64,000 nt of DNA, taken from Catenaria anguillulae PL171 (lineage: Eukaryota > Blastocladiomycota > Blastocladiomycetes > Blastocladiales > Catenariaceae). The stretch spans positions 107,385 to 171,384 of the forward strand of contig MCFL01000051.1 of NCBI GenBank assembly GCA_002102555.1, in the 5' to 3' direction. The notes under the pieces were generated by a model. That model did no database searches. It was given only the letters and a program-made list of their open reading frames with translations, and was not told where the DNA came from. The translations under genes were made by a program, and so were the position numbers. Each line of letters begins with the position of its first letter. The stretch's first letter is position 1. Shown here piece after piece: positions 1 through 10,813 of the stretch.

Positions 1-267
1 CGTGATCGCTCGGCGTTCGCAATTGCGCCGAGTGAAGTCATTTCAATGAGGGTACATATGCGATTCGTCCAATGAGAGGAGGAGCTGGGCAGAGTTGTCG
101 CGCGGGGCCGATGGCGGCCACGGCATCTGTTGGCATCTGGCTTCTGTTCATGGCACCGTCTCACAGCAAGTTACAACTGAAGCGATCTACGGGAAGTAGT
201 AGGTATTCCTCATATCTATCATCTCGGGATACATGCACATTGACAATCGACTGGACGCAATCACACC

Positions 268-766
268 ATGAACGCCCTGGACTCTGTCGTTGCCCTGCTC
301 CCGCACGAGCCGCTGCCTCAATGGCTAACGCTGGTTTCTGTCATTTCAATCGCGTCTGGCCTCAATGCCCTCGTCAACCCAATCAAGTACTCGCGCAACC
401 TCTACTCTGCCAATGTGACTGAGCTGTCGGCCGTCTCTTTGGTGTGTGGAACTTGACGTCAGCCATGATCCGCTTGACGTGTGCGTTCAATATGACCAAT
501 GCGCCGTACGTTTAACTTGATCTCCAGGCCTTCGGCATTGGCGTGATTCGTGGAGGCTGACTCGAGAGCCGTTCATATGGACTCGCAGGGTTTATGGATT
601 GACCATGGGCACCTTTTTGATTGCCCTTGCCCATTTCTCGTCCGAGGTCTTTGTTTTCAAGACCATGCGCTTGTCGGGCACGTCCGTGTCCCCCTTTGTT
701 GTTGCCAGTACGCTGTCCTCATGGCTCGTTCTAGAAGCAATAAGACCGCCGCTGACCCTTGGCTGA
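268..766 (+). CDS. ERG28: ERG28-like ergosterol biosynthesis scaffold protein
   Basis: Erg28 is a small ER membrane protein that tethers the C-4 demethylation enzymes (Erg25, Erg26, Erg27) in sterol synthesis. The protein starts MNALDSVVALLPHEPLPQWL, then has a hydrophobic segment, the family signature FGVWNLTSAMIRL, and after a small intron (506-588, GTACGT...GCAG) a second signature GTFLIALAHFSSEVFVF. The product is about 138 aa, normal for the family. One base appears to be missing near 432 (GG where GGG is needed), so the reading frame moves between LYSANVTELS and GRLFGVWN. It converges on UFD1. The identity rests on several conserved blocks in the right order and spacing. Confidence 0.85.
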
Positions 767-1030
767 CTCTCGCCTTCATTTTGTGCAGCAACCTCGGCGC
801 TGTGGATGTGGTCGGCTCGTTCAATCTACGTCCCTCAGCTCTTCTGATGTGTCATTCGCCACACGTCACCGTCCATGCACTTTATGTCCCCTTCTTGTAG
901 TACCTATCTTCAATCCGCGGTCAAGTGGTCGAATGATGCTGTGTATTTTCTGTACAAACCCCCGTGCCGCCGAGTGCTGACAACTCCTCCAAGATTGCAC
1001 AATCAATGATCAATACAATGCTCAGTCGCC

Positions 1031-2529
1031 TCATTGTTTCTTGCTCTTGCCTAGACGGACCATGGACCCATCCGATCAGCAATGCCGACCACGTAGCGGA
1101 AGATGGAGAGAATAAATGCAAACATACCCTTCTTGTTCCTCAACACGTTGCCTGCACCCATGCCCTTCCACTTGCTCTCCTCGGCCTCCTGGTCATCCTC
1201 GCCGTCGCCCTTCTTTGGCGGCCGGCCCTCAAACCCGAAAAACAACTGCCCGAGCGGCAACCGCAACGGTAACGGCGTATCACCGTGGCCCAACTGCGGC
1301 GTCACCTCTTCACGTGGGACCATGGTGCGATGATTTGCCGACACGGCAGAAAGCGCCTTGCCATTGAGGCGCTGGCCCGCCGGGATGGCGTCCCACCCCG
1401 ACTTTTCTACGTGCACGTGCTGCAAGACGGCGTCACGAATGGACGTGTGGCTGCCTGCCAAAGCCGCCGAGGAGGGGGTGGGTTTACGCTCGGGCTCGAC
1501 ATAGCCCACGGGCGGCGCAAAGTCCACCTCGAGGTCCGTGTCGAGCAGGTTGACGGCATTGGCCGGTTTCAGTTCTTGGATTTCAATCACGTACTCGCGG
1601 TCCGCGTACATGAAGGCAATCTTGTCGCCAAGCGTCATGCACAGGTAGCTGCGGAATGCGCGCTCGAGTCTGATTGACGAGTCAGAAAAAAAAAATGTGA
1701 ATGGATTGGTGAGTACGAAGGAAGGCAACACCAGCCAGGAAGACCAAGAGGTGAAAGGCAAAAACGCACACGGCCTTTGGGTCTGAAATGTCCAAAAACG
1801 CCGTCGACTGGGGCTGAATCTTGACAAACTTGCCCGAGGGCAAGCGTGTCGACTTGATTTGCACAAGTTCGCCCTCTTGGACACCAAGCGACTCGAGCAT
1901 CCACCGCGGCACATAGGCGCGGCCCTCTTCGGCCAGAAACTCGAGCACATTGCCGTGCGTGGTTTTCCCTGTGCGTTCGTTGGTCAGCGAGAACTTGTAA
2001 GGAGTTTCGACGTTGAGTTGAGCTGTGGGCGTATGCATGCAAGAGTGGGTCAAATGGTCTCTTTTTTATAATTGAGTCATGAAGGAGTGGTGAATTCGGC
2101 GTACTGAGTTTGGCGAGCGCAGACTGCGGGAGGATGACTAAACAGTCGCAGAACCAGGGTGAGGGGTGAGCGAGTGAAGCGGAGTGATTCACAGCAGGTA
2201 AGCGACACTGCGCATACTTCCAGAGCCATAGTTGATGCTGTCACGCTCCTTTCCTGGGAGGAATGCCGCCGAGAAACAACGATACTGTCCGATCCAACGC
2301 AAAGTGTGAGAACATGTGGGACTTGACCAAACGACCAGACAACAGATAGAGTGCGGGGCATACGTATTCGTTGAAGGATCCACGCGGTCCGCCGTAGCCC
2401 TGGGTGAATCCGAATCCAGCGGGCCCGAAAAAGTTGTCCTGTAGTCAACGGAACATCAAGCAATGAGGATTTTTGCGTGGGCAAGCGACGCGGTGTGATG
2501 TAGGGCAGGGTACAAGTGCTACCGACCAT
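1031..2529 (-). CDS. UFD1: Ubiquitin fusion degradation protein 1
   Basis: Ufd1 is the Cdc48/p97 cofactor that, with Npl4, extracts ubiquitylated proteins in ERAD and other pathways. Exons read on the minus strand: 2523-2529 (uncertain), 2364-2438, 2218-2284, 2105-2137, 1770-2022, 1128-1669, 1031-1050. The double-psi barrel is recognisable: YRCFSAAFLPGKERDSI, then ILPQSALAKL, NVETPYKFSLTN, YVPRWMLESLGVQEGELV and VLERAFRSYLCMTLGD. The tail has GQLFFGFEGRPPKK followed by a basic end, as in the family. Six introns are GT-AG and 70-100 nt. The first 7-nt exon joins only if a T run near 2432 is one base too long; the true start may therefore differ. About 331 aa. Confidence 0.88.
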
Positions 2530-3101
2530 GATTGATGAAAGGCGCAGAGGAGATGTCGGACGGTTGATTTGGTAGCGACTGCAATTGCGTCGAGTTGGAA
2601 GCGATTCAAGCTGGATTCACGGGCAGCATGCATTGGCTGATAAGTCGCTCGAGCTCACAGTCCCGTCTGAGACTGAGTGCCTCGTTCCAGAATGATCGAC
2701 CGCCTTCGCTCATGGCTCAAGCTCGCCCTGGCCACTCGACCGATACCGATGCATGCATAATACATACCAATAACTGTTTCGCACAGATGTCTTGGGGCTG
2801 GGGAGTGCAAACCTCCAAAGCATCCCGAGGCAAAGCGTCAAAGCGGCATCAAAATGACGCCCTGGAGATGCACCATCGAGTCACTTGCAGGCAACCGAAA
2901 CCTGTTGAACGCGCCGCCGATCCAAGTGTTCACTTGCCCTGCTGGCCAAATATGTAAAAAAAGGAGATCTCCTTCCCTCGAAAGAGCAAACGGTCTCACT
3001 GTCACTTGATCGCCCAACACTCAACGCAAATGAATATCGCGACAGTCGCTCTGTAAATCCTCACGCTCTTTACTCAAATCACCCCGCGCATTCCTTTCAC
3101 C

Positions 3102-3893
3102 ATGGTCAAGCTCACCTCGTCCGACAACGAAACCATCTCGGTCGACAAGCAGGTCGCCATCCGCTCCGTCCTCCTCAAGAACATCATTGAGGACACTGGC
3201 GATGCCGGCGACGACGATGCCATCCCGATCCCGATCCCCAACGTCACGGCCCGCGTCCTCAAGAAGGTTTGTTTGTTTGTTTGCTCCTTTCGCACTCCCC
3301 TGTGTCATTTCGTGCTTGAGTCGGACTGGGCCACGCTTTGCCTGGCGTGACGAGTGAGCTTGGTTTGTTGTGGTCGTCATCAGGTGGGCGACTCTGTGGC
3401 GGCGCGTGACGTGCGTAGTTTTGGGAGGACCCAAGCAAGCATGTTCACGACACCCACAAATTTGCTCACTCCTGGCTCCTGCTCGCCGACCGCCACATTT
3501 TTTTCTTTGGATCATCTCCATACTGACTCACACGTTATCTTGTCATTGCCGCCATGTCCATAGGTGATTGAGTACTGCGAGCACCACAAGAACGACCCGC
3601 TGCCCGAGCCCGAGGAGGACGAGGTTGCCGAGGAACGCCGCCGGTCCGACGACATTGATGAGTGGGATGCCGAGTTTATCAACGTGGAGCAAGAAATGCT
3701 CTTTGAAATCATCTTGGCCGCCAACTACCTCGACATCAAGCCGCTGCTCGACTTGGGCTGCAAGACCGTGGCCAACATGATCAAGGGCAAGACCACCGAG
3801 GAGATTCGCAAGACGTTCAACATCCAGAACGATTTCACGCCCGAGGAGGAGGAGCAGATTCGTCGCGAGAACGAGTGGGCCGAGGACCGGTAA
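3102..3893 (+). CDS. SKP1-like SCF ubiquitin ligase subunit (copy A)
   Basis: Skp1 bridges cullin 1 and F-box proteins in SCF ubiquitin ligases. The first exon (3102-3266) encodes the BTB/POZ-like half, starting [20 protein letters not shown], with [11 protein letters not shown] 297-nt intron (3267-3563) separates it from the second exon, which has [20 protein letters not shown] and [20 protein letters not shown], the F-box and cullin-binding hallmark of the family, and ends NEWAEDR. It encodes 164 aa, the usual Skp1 length, with both splice sites canonical and no frame breaks. Of the three tandem copies it looks closest to a canonical Skp1, though its usual C-terminal WCE is diverged (EWAE). 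Confidence 0.93.
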
Positions 3894-4452
3894 ATTTGCT
3901 CCCCGTGTTGCTTGCAGCACTCGCATCTTGTGCATTTGGTGTGGGATCGATTGTGTGTTTTTCTTGTTGTCCTTTTCATTCACCCGTTGTCATGTCATGT
4001 CATGTTGTGTTCCATTCTCCTCAGTCCAGCCAAATACAGAGACTTGTTCCTGTCTTTTCTTCTCCTTTTGGTAACTAAACCTGCCACCACCGCACAGACA
4101 TCGCTGGGAGGCTGAACGCCGCAAGTGAAAGGTTCACAGACTTGGTGGCATGCGTTGACTCACGCTCAAGTCACCAGGCAGGCGCCTAGAATCGAAAGAA
4201 AGCCTTGGATTGGCGACGGCGGCGGCACTGTGTGTTCGTCCGTGCTTCTGTGTTCATGGATGAAAGGTGGGGCTACCCAAAGTGGACCGCGCGATTCTTC
4301 CTTGACTCATCTGAGCCAACTCACACGAATCTCTTCTCCTCTCTCACACACCTGGTTGATGTTTTAACACGAAGAGGCAATTCAGCCCCCAAAAGCAACG
4401 CACGCAGCGAGCCACCCACCCACCTCCCTCACCAACCGCCAATTTACCCACC

Positions 4453-5089
4453 ATGGCTGACGCCGCCGCCCCGCCCCCACCACGGCCCCCGCCGCCGACA
4501 CGACCGCTGCCGACCAGTCCCAAGTCCCGACGATCCCGGCCGACACCATCATCAAGCTCCGGACGTCGGATGGGCAGCTCTTTGAGACGACGGCGGGCAT
4601 TGTTTGGCGATCGGTGGTCATCAAGAACATGCTCGAGGACGCCGACATTGAGTCGCTCATGGAAATCCCCATGCCAACCATCACGGGCGACATCATGAAG
4701 AAGGTGCTCGAATGGCTCGAGAAGCACCAGGGTGAAAACATTCCCGAGTTTTGATCCCGTCGTTGACGACTTGCCCAAGTTGTCCGACTGGGACAAGGAG
4801 TTTATCAACCTGGACCGCGCCCCGCTCTTCCACATTTTGTTGGCCGCCAACTACTTGGATATCAAGCCTCTCGTCGATTTGGGTTGCCGGAGGGCCGCCG
4901 AGATGATTGCGGGCAAGTCGACCGAGGAGATTCGTGAGTTTTTGGGCATTACTGGTATGGGTCGTCTCTACTGTGTCCAGGCAGCGAAACAGAACACTCA
5001 CCATCTGTTGCATTTCCTCCTTGTCTGCAGTCACCAAGGAGGAGCACGAGCAGATTCTCAAGGAGAACGCCTGGGCACTCGAGAAGTAA
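4453..5089 (+). CDS. SKP1-like SCF subunit (copy B)
   Basis: This is the second of three head-to-tail SKP1-like genes. After an Ala/Pro/Thr-rich start it carries IIKLRTSDGQLFETTAG, VVIKNMLEDADIESLMEIPM, then [32 protein letters not shown] and, after an intron at 4955-5030, TKEEHEQILKENAWALEK. That is a complete Skp1 fold of about 186 aa with an extended N terminus. Two compensating one-base shifts interrupt it: a C missing at about 4472 and an extra T at about 4750. Both sit in homopolymers, so I consider them sequencing errors rather than decay. The insert between the two halves is shorter than in copies A and C. Confidence 0.85.
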
Positions 5090-5696
5090 ACAAGGTCCTT
5101 TTTTTTCCCTCGCAACGCCCCACCCGATTCTCTCGAATGTACTTATCTACCTACCAGTCCCTGTCCCGCCCATCAGCTCACCGCGTCCCTGTCGCACCCG
5201 TGGTTGTTGTTGTTTCCTGCGTTTTTGTGTCATGCTGCGTGGAATCTGGATGTGTATATGACGACTGTTTGTTTGATTTCTTGTTTGGTATTCAAATACA
5301 TCCCCTTCAGCCAAGCTCCGATCGTGCCTCTCAGGCTGTGTCGACTCGTTACTGATGTGGCCATGCATGAGTCTGCGTGGACCGACTTGGCTCATACATA
5401 ATGCTTGCCCAAGTGCTGGTGGAACTAAAAGATTCACTGTTGACTCACTCAGGCAAAGATCAGCGTCGCCACAAGAACGCAACGAAATAGGATCGAGGAC
5501 CTGTCGACCTCAAAGACAGACCTGGCCAACCTGGGAATGATTTGCGCTTTGATGATGAGGATATCCATGTAATCCATTGATCCAAAAAGTACTCGCCGCA
5601 TCCGATCCAATCGGTAAGCTCTCGTATTTCTCAGTGGCGGCGTGCCCAACCCTCGTCCAGGTCGCTGACTCCCCCAACTTTGCACAGACCGCCAAC

Positions 5697-6346
5697 ATGA
5701 CCAACGCCCAGTCCATCATTGACCCCAACCTGCCCATCAAGCTCATGACGTCGGACCACGTCGAGGTGTCGCTGCCGCACAAGCTCGCCGTGCGGTCCAA
5801 CCTGCTCAAAAACATGCTGAGCGACATGGACGACCTCGATGCGCTCGGCCCGATCCCATTGCCCAACATTGACGAGGCCATGTTCAAGAAGGTATTCACA
5901 ACCACCCCCCCCCCATCTTATGCTATTGTATGGCCATGTGCCTCATCCGTCGTTTTCCTACGCGTATGCAGATTCTCAGCTTCCTCGAGCACCACAAAGA
6001 CGAGGAATACCCGGAACCTGACCCGAACGCCGACGAGTACGAAGAGCTCGAAAAGCTGCGCCAATCGGCCGTCGACCCTTGGGACCGCGAGTATTACGGC
6101 ACCGACGTCACGTACATGTCGCGGATTGTGGTCGCTGCCAACTATCTCGACATCAAACCACTCCTTGATCTCGGGTGCAAGTTGCTTGCACAAGAAATTG
6201 ACAAGTGCAAGGACGACGAGGAGATTCGGGCCAAATTCGGTTTCCCCGACGACCTGTCCCAAGCAGAGAAGGAACAGATCCGCAAGGAGTTTGCGTGGGC
6301 GGATTTGAAGCCGCCGACCAAGCCAGAGGAGGGTAATTCAGAGTAG
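5697..6346 (+). CDS. SKP1-like SCF subunit (copy C)
   Basis: This is the third tandem SKP1-like gene, 189 aa and intact. Exon 1 (5697-5891) has LPIKLMTSDHVEVSLPHKLA and RSNLLKNMLSDMDDL; the intron is 5892-5971; exon 2 has [32 protein letters not shown], and an acidic/basic tail ending PEEGNSE beyond the usual WAD end. All three copies share one intron-phase position just after the FKK/LKK codons, which supports local duplication. Protein similarity between copies is high only in the [13 protein letters not shown] core, so the duplications are old or the copies evolve fast. The copies may serve different F-box proteins; that is inference. Confidence 0.92.
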
Positions 6347-6760
6347 ATTGCTGATTTGTCCAAGCTTTGTAGATAAGCAGCTCAGAGGCCTGAGTACCAT
6401 CCAATCCTCCTCTCCTCCAGGTCATGTTGCTTTGATCCTCCCGAGTTACAATTCCCCATGTGATGTTTTTTTTTACGTGTGTCTCTCATTCAGTTCAAGC
6501 CAGTATGCACTGTACCACCGAGCGCAACCTCGCCCGGTGCGAATTGAAGTTGGCATGATGTTTGTGATGCTATGCAGAGCGGCCGAAATCGTGAGCAGGA
6601 TGATTCTGTGAGAAAAGCCACCGACATGCAACGTGCAACAAGCGTCAGAGCTGTCAGAGCAGAGTCTAGACAAGTGTGGCTGTTTGCATTTCTTGTGTAA
6701 GCAGTCATTCTCGTTAACTCTTTACAGCCGCGATCGATTGACCACCTCTGTTCCTTCAAT
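6347..6760. other. Intergenic, nothing recognised
   Basis: This stretch lies between SKP1 copy C and the foldback element. No reading frame here shows conserved motifs, and no RNA gene or repeat was recognised. It probably holds the 3' end of copy C. Confidence 0.4.
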
Positions 6761-7322
6761 TGTACCGTAGATGGCACGAGAAAGTGGCCACGGAAGACTT
6801 ACAGTGGCCAGAAAACTAAATACAGTGGCCGGAATTTGGACTACAATGGCCACGTTTTGGACTACAGTGGCCACGTTTTGGATTACAGTGGCCACCTCGG
6901 AACAGTTTCTGGGCAGCGAGAACGCTCCACCCCGGTCCTCTGCTGGGGCCAAGTTTGCCAAAAATAACGGTTCATGTGGCTGTAAAGTCTGAGTCCACCA
7001 TAGCGCCACATGCAAGCGCCGCAACGCCACCGTTCGCGAGACAACTTGTAACGACACTGATGTGGCATTTACGCCCTCAAGTACGCTTGGACCACTTGGT
7101 CGGTGTGGCAAACCGTTCTTTTTGGCAAACCTGGCCCCAGCAGAGGACCGGGGTGGAGCTTTCTCGCTGCCCAGAAACTGTTCCGAGGTGGCCACTGTAA
7201 TCCAAAACGTGGCCACTGTAGTCCAAAACGTGGCCATTGTAGTCCAAATTCCGGCCACTGTATTTAGTTTTCTGGCCACTGTAAGTCTTCCGTGGCCACT
7301 ATATCGTGCCATCTACGGTACA
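6761..7322. mobile_element. Palindromic foldback/MITE-like element
   Basis: Two arms of 212 bp, 6761-6972 and 7111-7322, are near-perfect reverse complements and enclose a 138-bp unrelated centre. The outer ends read TGTACCGTAGATGGCAC on both sides. The element is bounded by CAAT on the left and CAAT on the right, consistent with a 4-bp target duplication. Each arm contains an internal short repeat of the form ACAGTGGCCACGTTTTGG with small changes. The arms differ at only a few positions, so insertion is fairly recent. No transposase frame exists, so it would be non-autonomous. Which superfamily mobilises it cannot be read from this sequence. Confidence 0.8.
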
Positions 7323-7574
7323 CAATTCATGCGCGCAATGTGTGGGAATCGTTTTTTTCGACCGCCCCCGACGTGAATCATCCAAACTCCGCTGGTCTAC
7401 CTTGGATGGTGAGTCACCACCAAAGACCTTTCCAGGTGACAGTTTCCCTCCTCAGGCCGCCGCCGCCACAATAAACGCAACACGCAGCGCTCAGACACCA
7501 CGATCAGCTGCCAGGCCCCCCGCTTCGGACGTCACTCCGTCGCTGCTGCCAGGTCAGCATCCAGCCGAGAAACG

Positions 7575-7674
7575 GCAGCTGCTTCTTCATCCTCTGGTCG
7601 CCAATCGAGAGGCGCTTCTTCATCTTCCTCTGGTCGGCAACCGGGAGCTGCTTCTTCATCTTCAAATACTGCTC
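7575..7674. repeat. Short imperfect tandem repeat
   Basis: About three units of 30-37 bp, with a core GCTGCTTCTTCATC followed by a CTCTGGTCG-like stretch, lie just downstream of the minus-strand gene at 7672-8122. One plus-strand frame reads as Ser-rich repeats, but nothing else supports coding on that strand. Confidence 0.5.
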
Positions 7675-8122
7675 GCTTCGCGGTACCACGCCTTGTGTCG
7701 GGAATGGACGATGTCATGGATCATGATCCACTTCAGTCCCGTCCCAGCACGCTCATCCACGGCCACGCGCGCATTGACTCGTCGCTCAGCATCTTTGCCA
7801 TTACGAAGGAATGCATGCCAACAACGTTGTACGAAGTCTTTCCCGATTTAATCCTTTCCACAATCCTCTGCCCATTCACTTCAATATCACTTGTCCGTGC
7901 TAAACTAGACCCATGCTCGGTACTGCCCGTTGGGACACTGCCCCCCTGTCGCGGATTCGCCAATGATCCATTATCGGGCCTCAGGTGCGGGAGAGTAGTA
8001 CGGACAGCCACCGGGGTGCAAGGTATAAAAGCGAATGATTCACGGTTGCTTGGCAGACATTGGTTTTCGTTTTCCAAGAATTGGAAGTGTGGACCTTGAA
8101 TGTTGAAGACGGATATTCCCAT
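7672..8122 (-). CDS. Hypothetical protein, unrecognised
   Basis: The frame opens at an ATG (8122, MGISVFNIQGPHFQFLENEN) and includes IEVNGQRIVERIKSGKTSYN and VVGMHSFVMAKMLSD. A one-base deletion near 7778 (C where CC is needed) would connect it to RVNARVAVDERAGTGLKWIM and a tail ending KAWYREASSI at a stop at 7672. The joined product is about 150 aa with ordinary composition, which suggests a real gene. I recognise no family. It sits between the foldback element and an unnamed membrane-protein gene. Confidence 0.4.
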
Positions 8123-8485
8123 CGTTAAAGCAACCGTTCAAGGCACAGATCCGTCCTAGACTTGCGCCCCGACTCTTTGCAGTCTTGCAGTTGAATCGGA
8201 GAACATGATGACTCTGAACTCTCATTGCCATCAAGACCGTCGAGTACGACGCCACTGAGGGACGAGCAAGCTTCGTCTCGACGAGCGCGCCATAGTTTCG
8301 TGTGAATGCGATTGTCATGATTGCGATTGGGTTGCTTTGTGAGTCGCTGTATGCATGCATGTGTCGCCAGAGCCCTGGTGACGAGTTTCGGAGGAAAAGA
8401 GTGGCCGGTATAGATAAAAGATATGAAAAAATGGTGACGTCTGCCGGACGACTCAACTCCACTCGTCTTTCTTGTTACCCTTTTC

Positions 8486-9106
8486 CTAATCCTCAATCTC
8501 ACGCTTGGGCTCCAAAACACTGCCGCGCTTGCGACCCGACACCTTGTCGACGACCCACACGACTGCTCTGAATGACTTATACGAAATGTATCCGAGGCCA
8601 ATCACGGTCGCACCTACATTTGTGCATACATCGCAAAGTCAGAACGAGTCCGAAGATAAGTGATGAGGTGGGAAGGTGGACACTTACCGCCAAACACCAT
8701 CTTGCCGGTGAACCGCGACTTTTCCACAAACCGATCGACCTTGTCCTCTTTCCACACGAGGCATGCCAGACGGTACCCGACTTGTGTGCGGTACATCAAG
8801 TACGACGTCCCCGTGGTTGCGCCTGCAACGAGCAATTTGCCGATGGCGGATCCCTGCCAGGAGATTGAGATTCCCCCGTGAGACAAAACAGGATCAGACC
8901 AGACCAGTTGAGCATGGCATACGCACAAGTGCTTTTCCAAGCCCTTGGCCCAGGCCGTCGACAAAGGCCTTGAGCCACGAGGGTTGCGGCTTTGCGACTT
9001 CGGCGCCTGCGGACGAAGCGGATCCGTTGGCCGAGGCGGCGGCGTTTGCGGAAGAGGTTTTGCCCGTGGACGATGGGCGGACCTGGATGCGTTCCGAGCG
9101 GGGCAT
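8486..9106 (-). CDS. Hypothetical two-span membrane protein
   Basis: Three exons (8927-9106, 8688-8853, 8486-8613) join in phase through GT-AG introns to give 157 aa with no frame break. The N-terminal 45 residues are Ser/Ala-rich and basic at the very start (MPRSERIQVRPSSTGKTSSA), which could be a mitochondrial presequence. Then comes a Gly-rich hydrophobic span, GSAIGKLLVAGATTGTSYLM, a charged loop KEDKVDRFVEKSRFTGK, a second span GATVIGLGYISYKSF and a basic tail. The frame stays open upstream of the chosen ATG. I do not recognise the family. The exon structure makes the gene likely even though its function is unknown. Confidence 0.6.
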
Positions 9107-9388
9107 GGCTTCAATGTTTCGGGTGGTCTTGCTAACGGCTTTGTTCCATGGCAAATCCGAGGAAAGGAAAGGAGAGAAGTTGGGATTATACTCCAGAATG
9201 AATGCAAAGTGATGCGGAAACAACATGCTGGATCAGATCATCACGGGCAGATCGGAGTGCTTCTGTCTCGCGCTTTGGCGCGTGTCGGAAATCGCTTGAC
9301 GTAGGTATTAAAGAATATTTGCTCTTCTTCTAAACACACTGGCTCGCCTGGCGCCCACGGCCCGCTTTTTTCTGGATTGCAAAACAAA

Positions 9389-10080
9389 ATGTTGGCTGCT
9401 GCGCCTTCGGATGTGCTGGCCGACGTCCGCAAGGAACACGCATTCATGGGTGATGTGGCCGCGGCGTTCCGAGGGTTTGTACGATCTGTGGGAAGTGACC
9501 CGAATCAGCGGACCGACAGCCGTCAAGGCCCGCTTCGGACAAGGTAGCCGTCCGCCCAACTCGATGTCGCTGGCGCATCTTCGCCCTCTTGTGGAAGTGG
9601 CGTTCGCCCAAGTCAATGCGCGCGACCAACCAGCAGCTGGCCCAACAACGCCACCAAGAGCTTCTGGGGCCTCCGAGGCCTTGCGGGTCGCCTCCAAGGT
9701 CATGAAAATGCCGTCAGGGAACCGAGTGCCAGCTCGAGCAACGTGACCGCCCGCCTCAACAACCAGCTGGCACGTTCCGGTGACGTGTTGACCCCCATCA
9801 AGAAGACTGTGTCGGGTTACGGCCCTGGCTTGTCCCCAGGTTCAAACAACTTGGCCATGGCCATGGCGCAACTCAGCTTACCCGAGGTTCCGTTGCCTGT
9901 TGGTGGCGTTGCGGGCGAGTTTCCGCAAACGCGCTCGGTCGTGTTCAGCATGACGCACGAGCAGATGCCGCCTGGCCACGGTGTACAACGAGACATCCAA
10001 CATTGTTGCGGGCAACAATGTCGAAGTGCGCCGGGACCAGGTAGGTATGGGTGTGGTGCCACAAGGGCTTTTGAGTTGTT
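9389..10080 (+). CDS. Hypothetical protein, frame-disrupted
   Basis: A likely start at 9389 reads MLAAAPSDVLADVRKEHAFM and continues DVAAAFRGFVRSVGSDPNQR before the frame breaks near 9540. The same frame resumes downstream with NVTARLNNQLARSGDVLTPI and LPEVPLPVGGVAGEFPQTRS; a third frame then looks coding up to RLATVYNETSNIVAGNNVEV just before a good donor (GTAGGT, near 10042). At least two one-base shifts or an unseen intron are needed to join these. I cannot name the product or fix its 3' end. Confidence 0.35.
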
Positions 10081-10282
10081 GGGCTTGCGCTTTGTTGTGT
10101 CTCCTCGGACTTGCCGAGCGTCCGTGCCGCCCCTCGCTGCTCGTTCATGTGCATATTTTTTCGTCTATGAAATGTGCTTTTGAATCTCGGATGGCTTCAA
10201 GCGACTGAGTCGCCGCCGTGTGCCAATGAATCAAGTATAACATGCATTTATTTCGCAAATGTGCGAGAGGCATGAATCACGA

Positions 10283-10690
10283 TCAGTACAACTTTCCACC
10301 AACCACGACCCCTTGTCTGCCCGTATCCGGCCTTACAAGCACCACATCTCCGTTCTCATCGGGAACCCCCACCACAAGCACCTGACTCATAAATTTTCCA
10401 ATCTGGCGCGGCGGCAAATTGCACACGGCCAACACCAGCGTGCCCACGAGCTTGGCCCGCTCCTCGTCAGTCGATCCGTAATGCTTGACGATTTGCGCCG
10501 ACGACTTTTTTGTGCCGAGTTCCGGGCCCAAGTCCAGCGTCAACTTGATGGCGGGCTTGCGGGCTTCAGGGAACGGGTCGGCTGCGAGGATGCGGCCGAC
10601 GCGAATGTCGAGGCCGGCAAATGGGTCCATGGGCGCGGACTTGGCGGGCTTGGCGGCGGCGGCGGCGGGTGAAGACGGGGTGGCGGTCAT
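10283..10690 (-). CDS. CsaA-like tRNA-binding domain protein
   Basis: The protein is a stand-alone EMAP II/Arc1p-type tRNA-binding OB fold of 135 aa. Typical blocks are DPFAGLDIRVGRILAADPFP, ARKPAIKLTLDLGPELGTKK, SSAQIVKHYGSTDEERAKL and PPRQIGKFMSQVLVVGVPDE. These resemble the bacterial CsaA export-related chaperone subgroup more than the C-terminal domain of a synthetase. An Ala/Pro-rich 20-residue leader precedes it. The frame is open upstream to another ATG at 10813, adding a basic stretch free of acidic residues (MCLPSLLRPFVCTRPVFKAH...) that would make a good mitochondrial presequence, so two start sites and dual localisation are possible. No introns. Confidence 0.85.
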   Translation of the reverse strand: MTATPSSPAAAAAKPAKSAPMDPFAGLDIRVGRILAADPFPEARKPAIKLTLDLGPELGTKKSSAQIVKHYGSTDEERAKLVGTLVLAVCNLPPRQIGKFMSQVLVVGVPDENGDVVLVRPDTGRQGVVVGGKLY

Positions 10691-10813
10691 GCTTGAAGTG
10701 TGGCGGCGAAAGCGACTTGGAGGAGGAGAAACGAGTATGGCGGGGCAGAGAGCGTGGGCTTTGAAGACGGGTCGAGTGCACACGAATGGACGCAAGAGGG
10801 AGGGAAGGCACAT

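Noticed and set aside
6722-7376. Open frames on both strands sharing the same peptide
   Set aside because: They are generated by the two arms of the palindromic element and have no protein similarity of their own.
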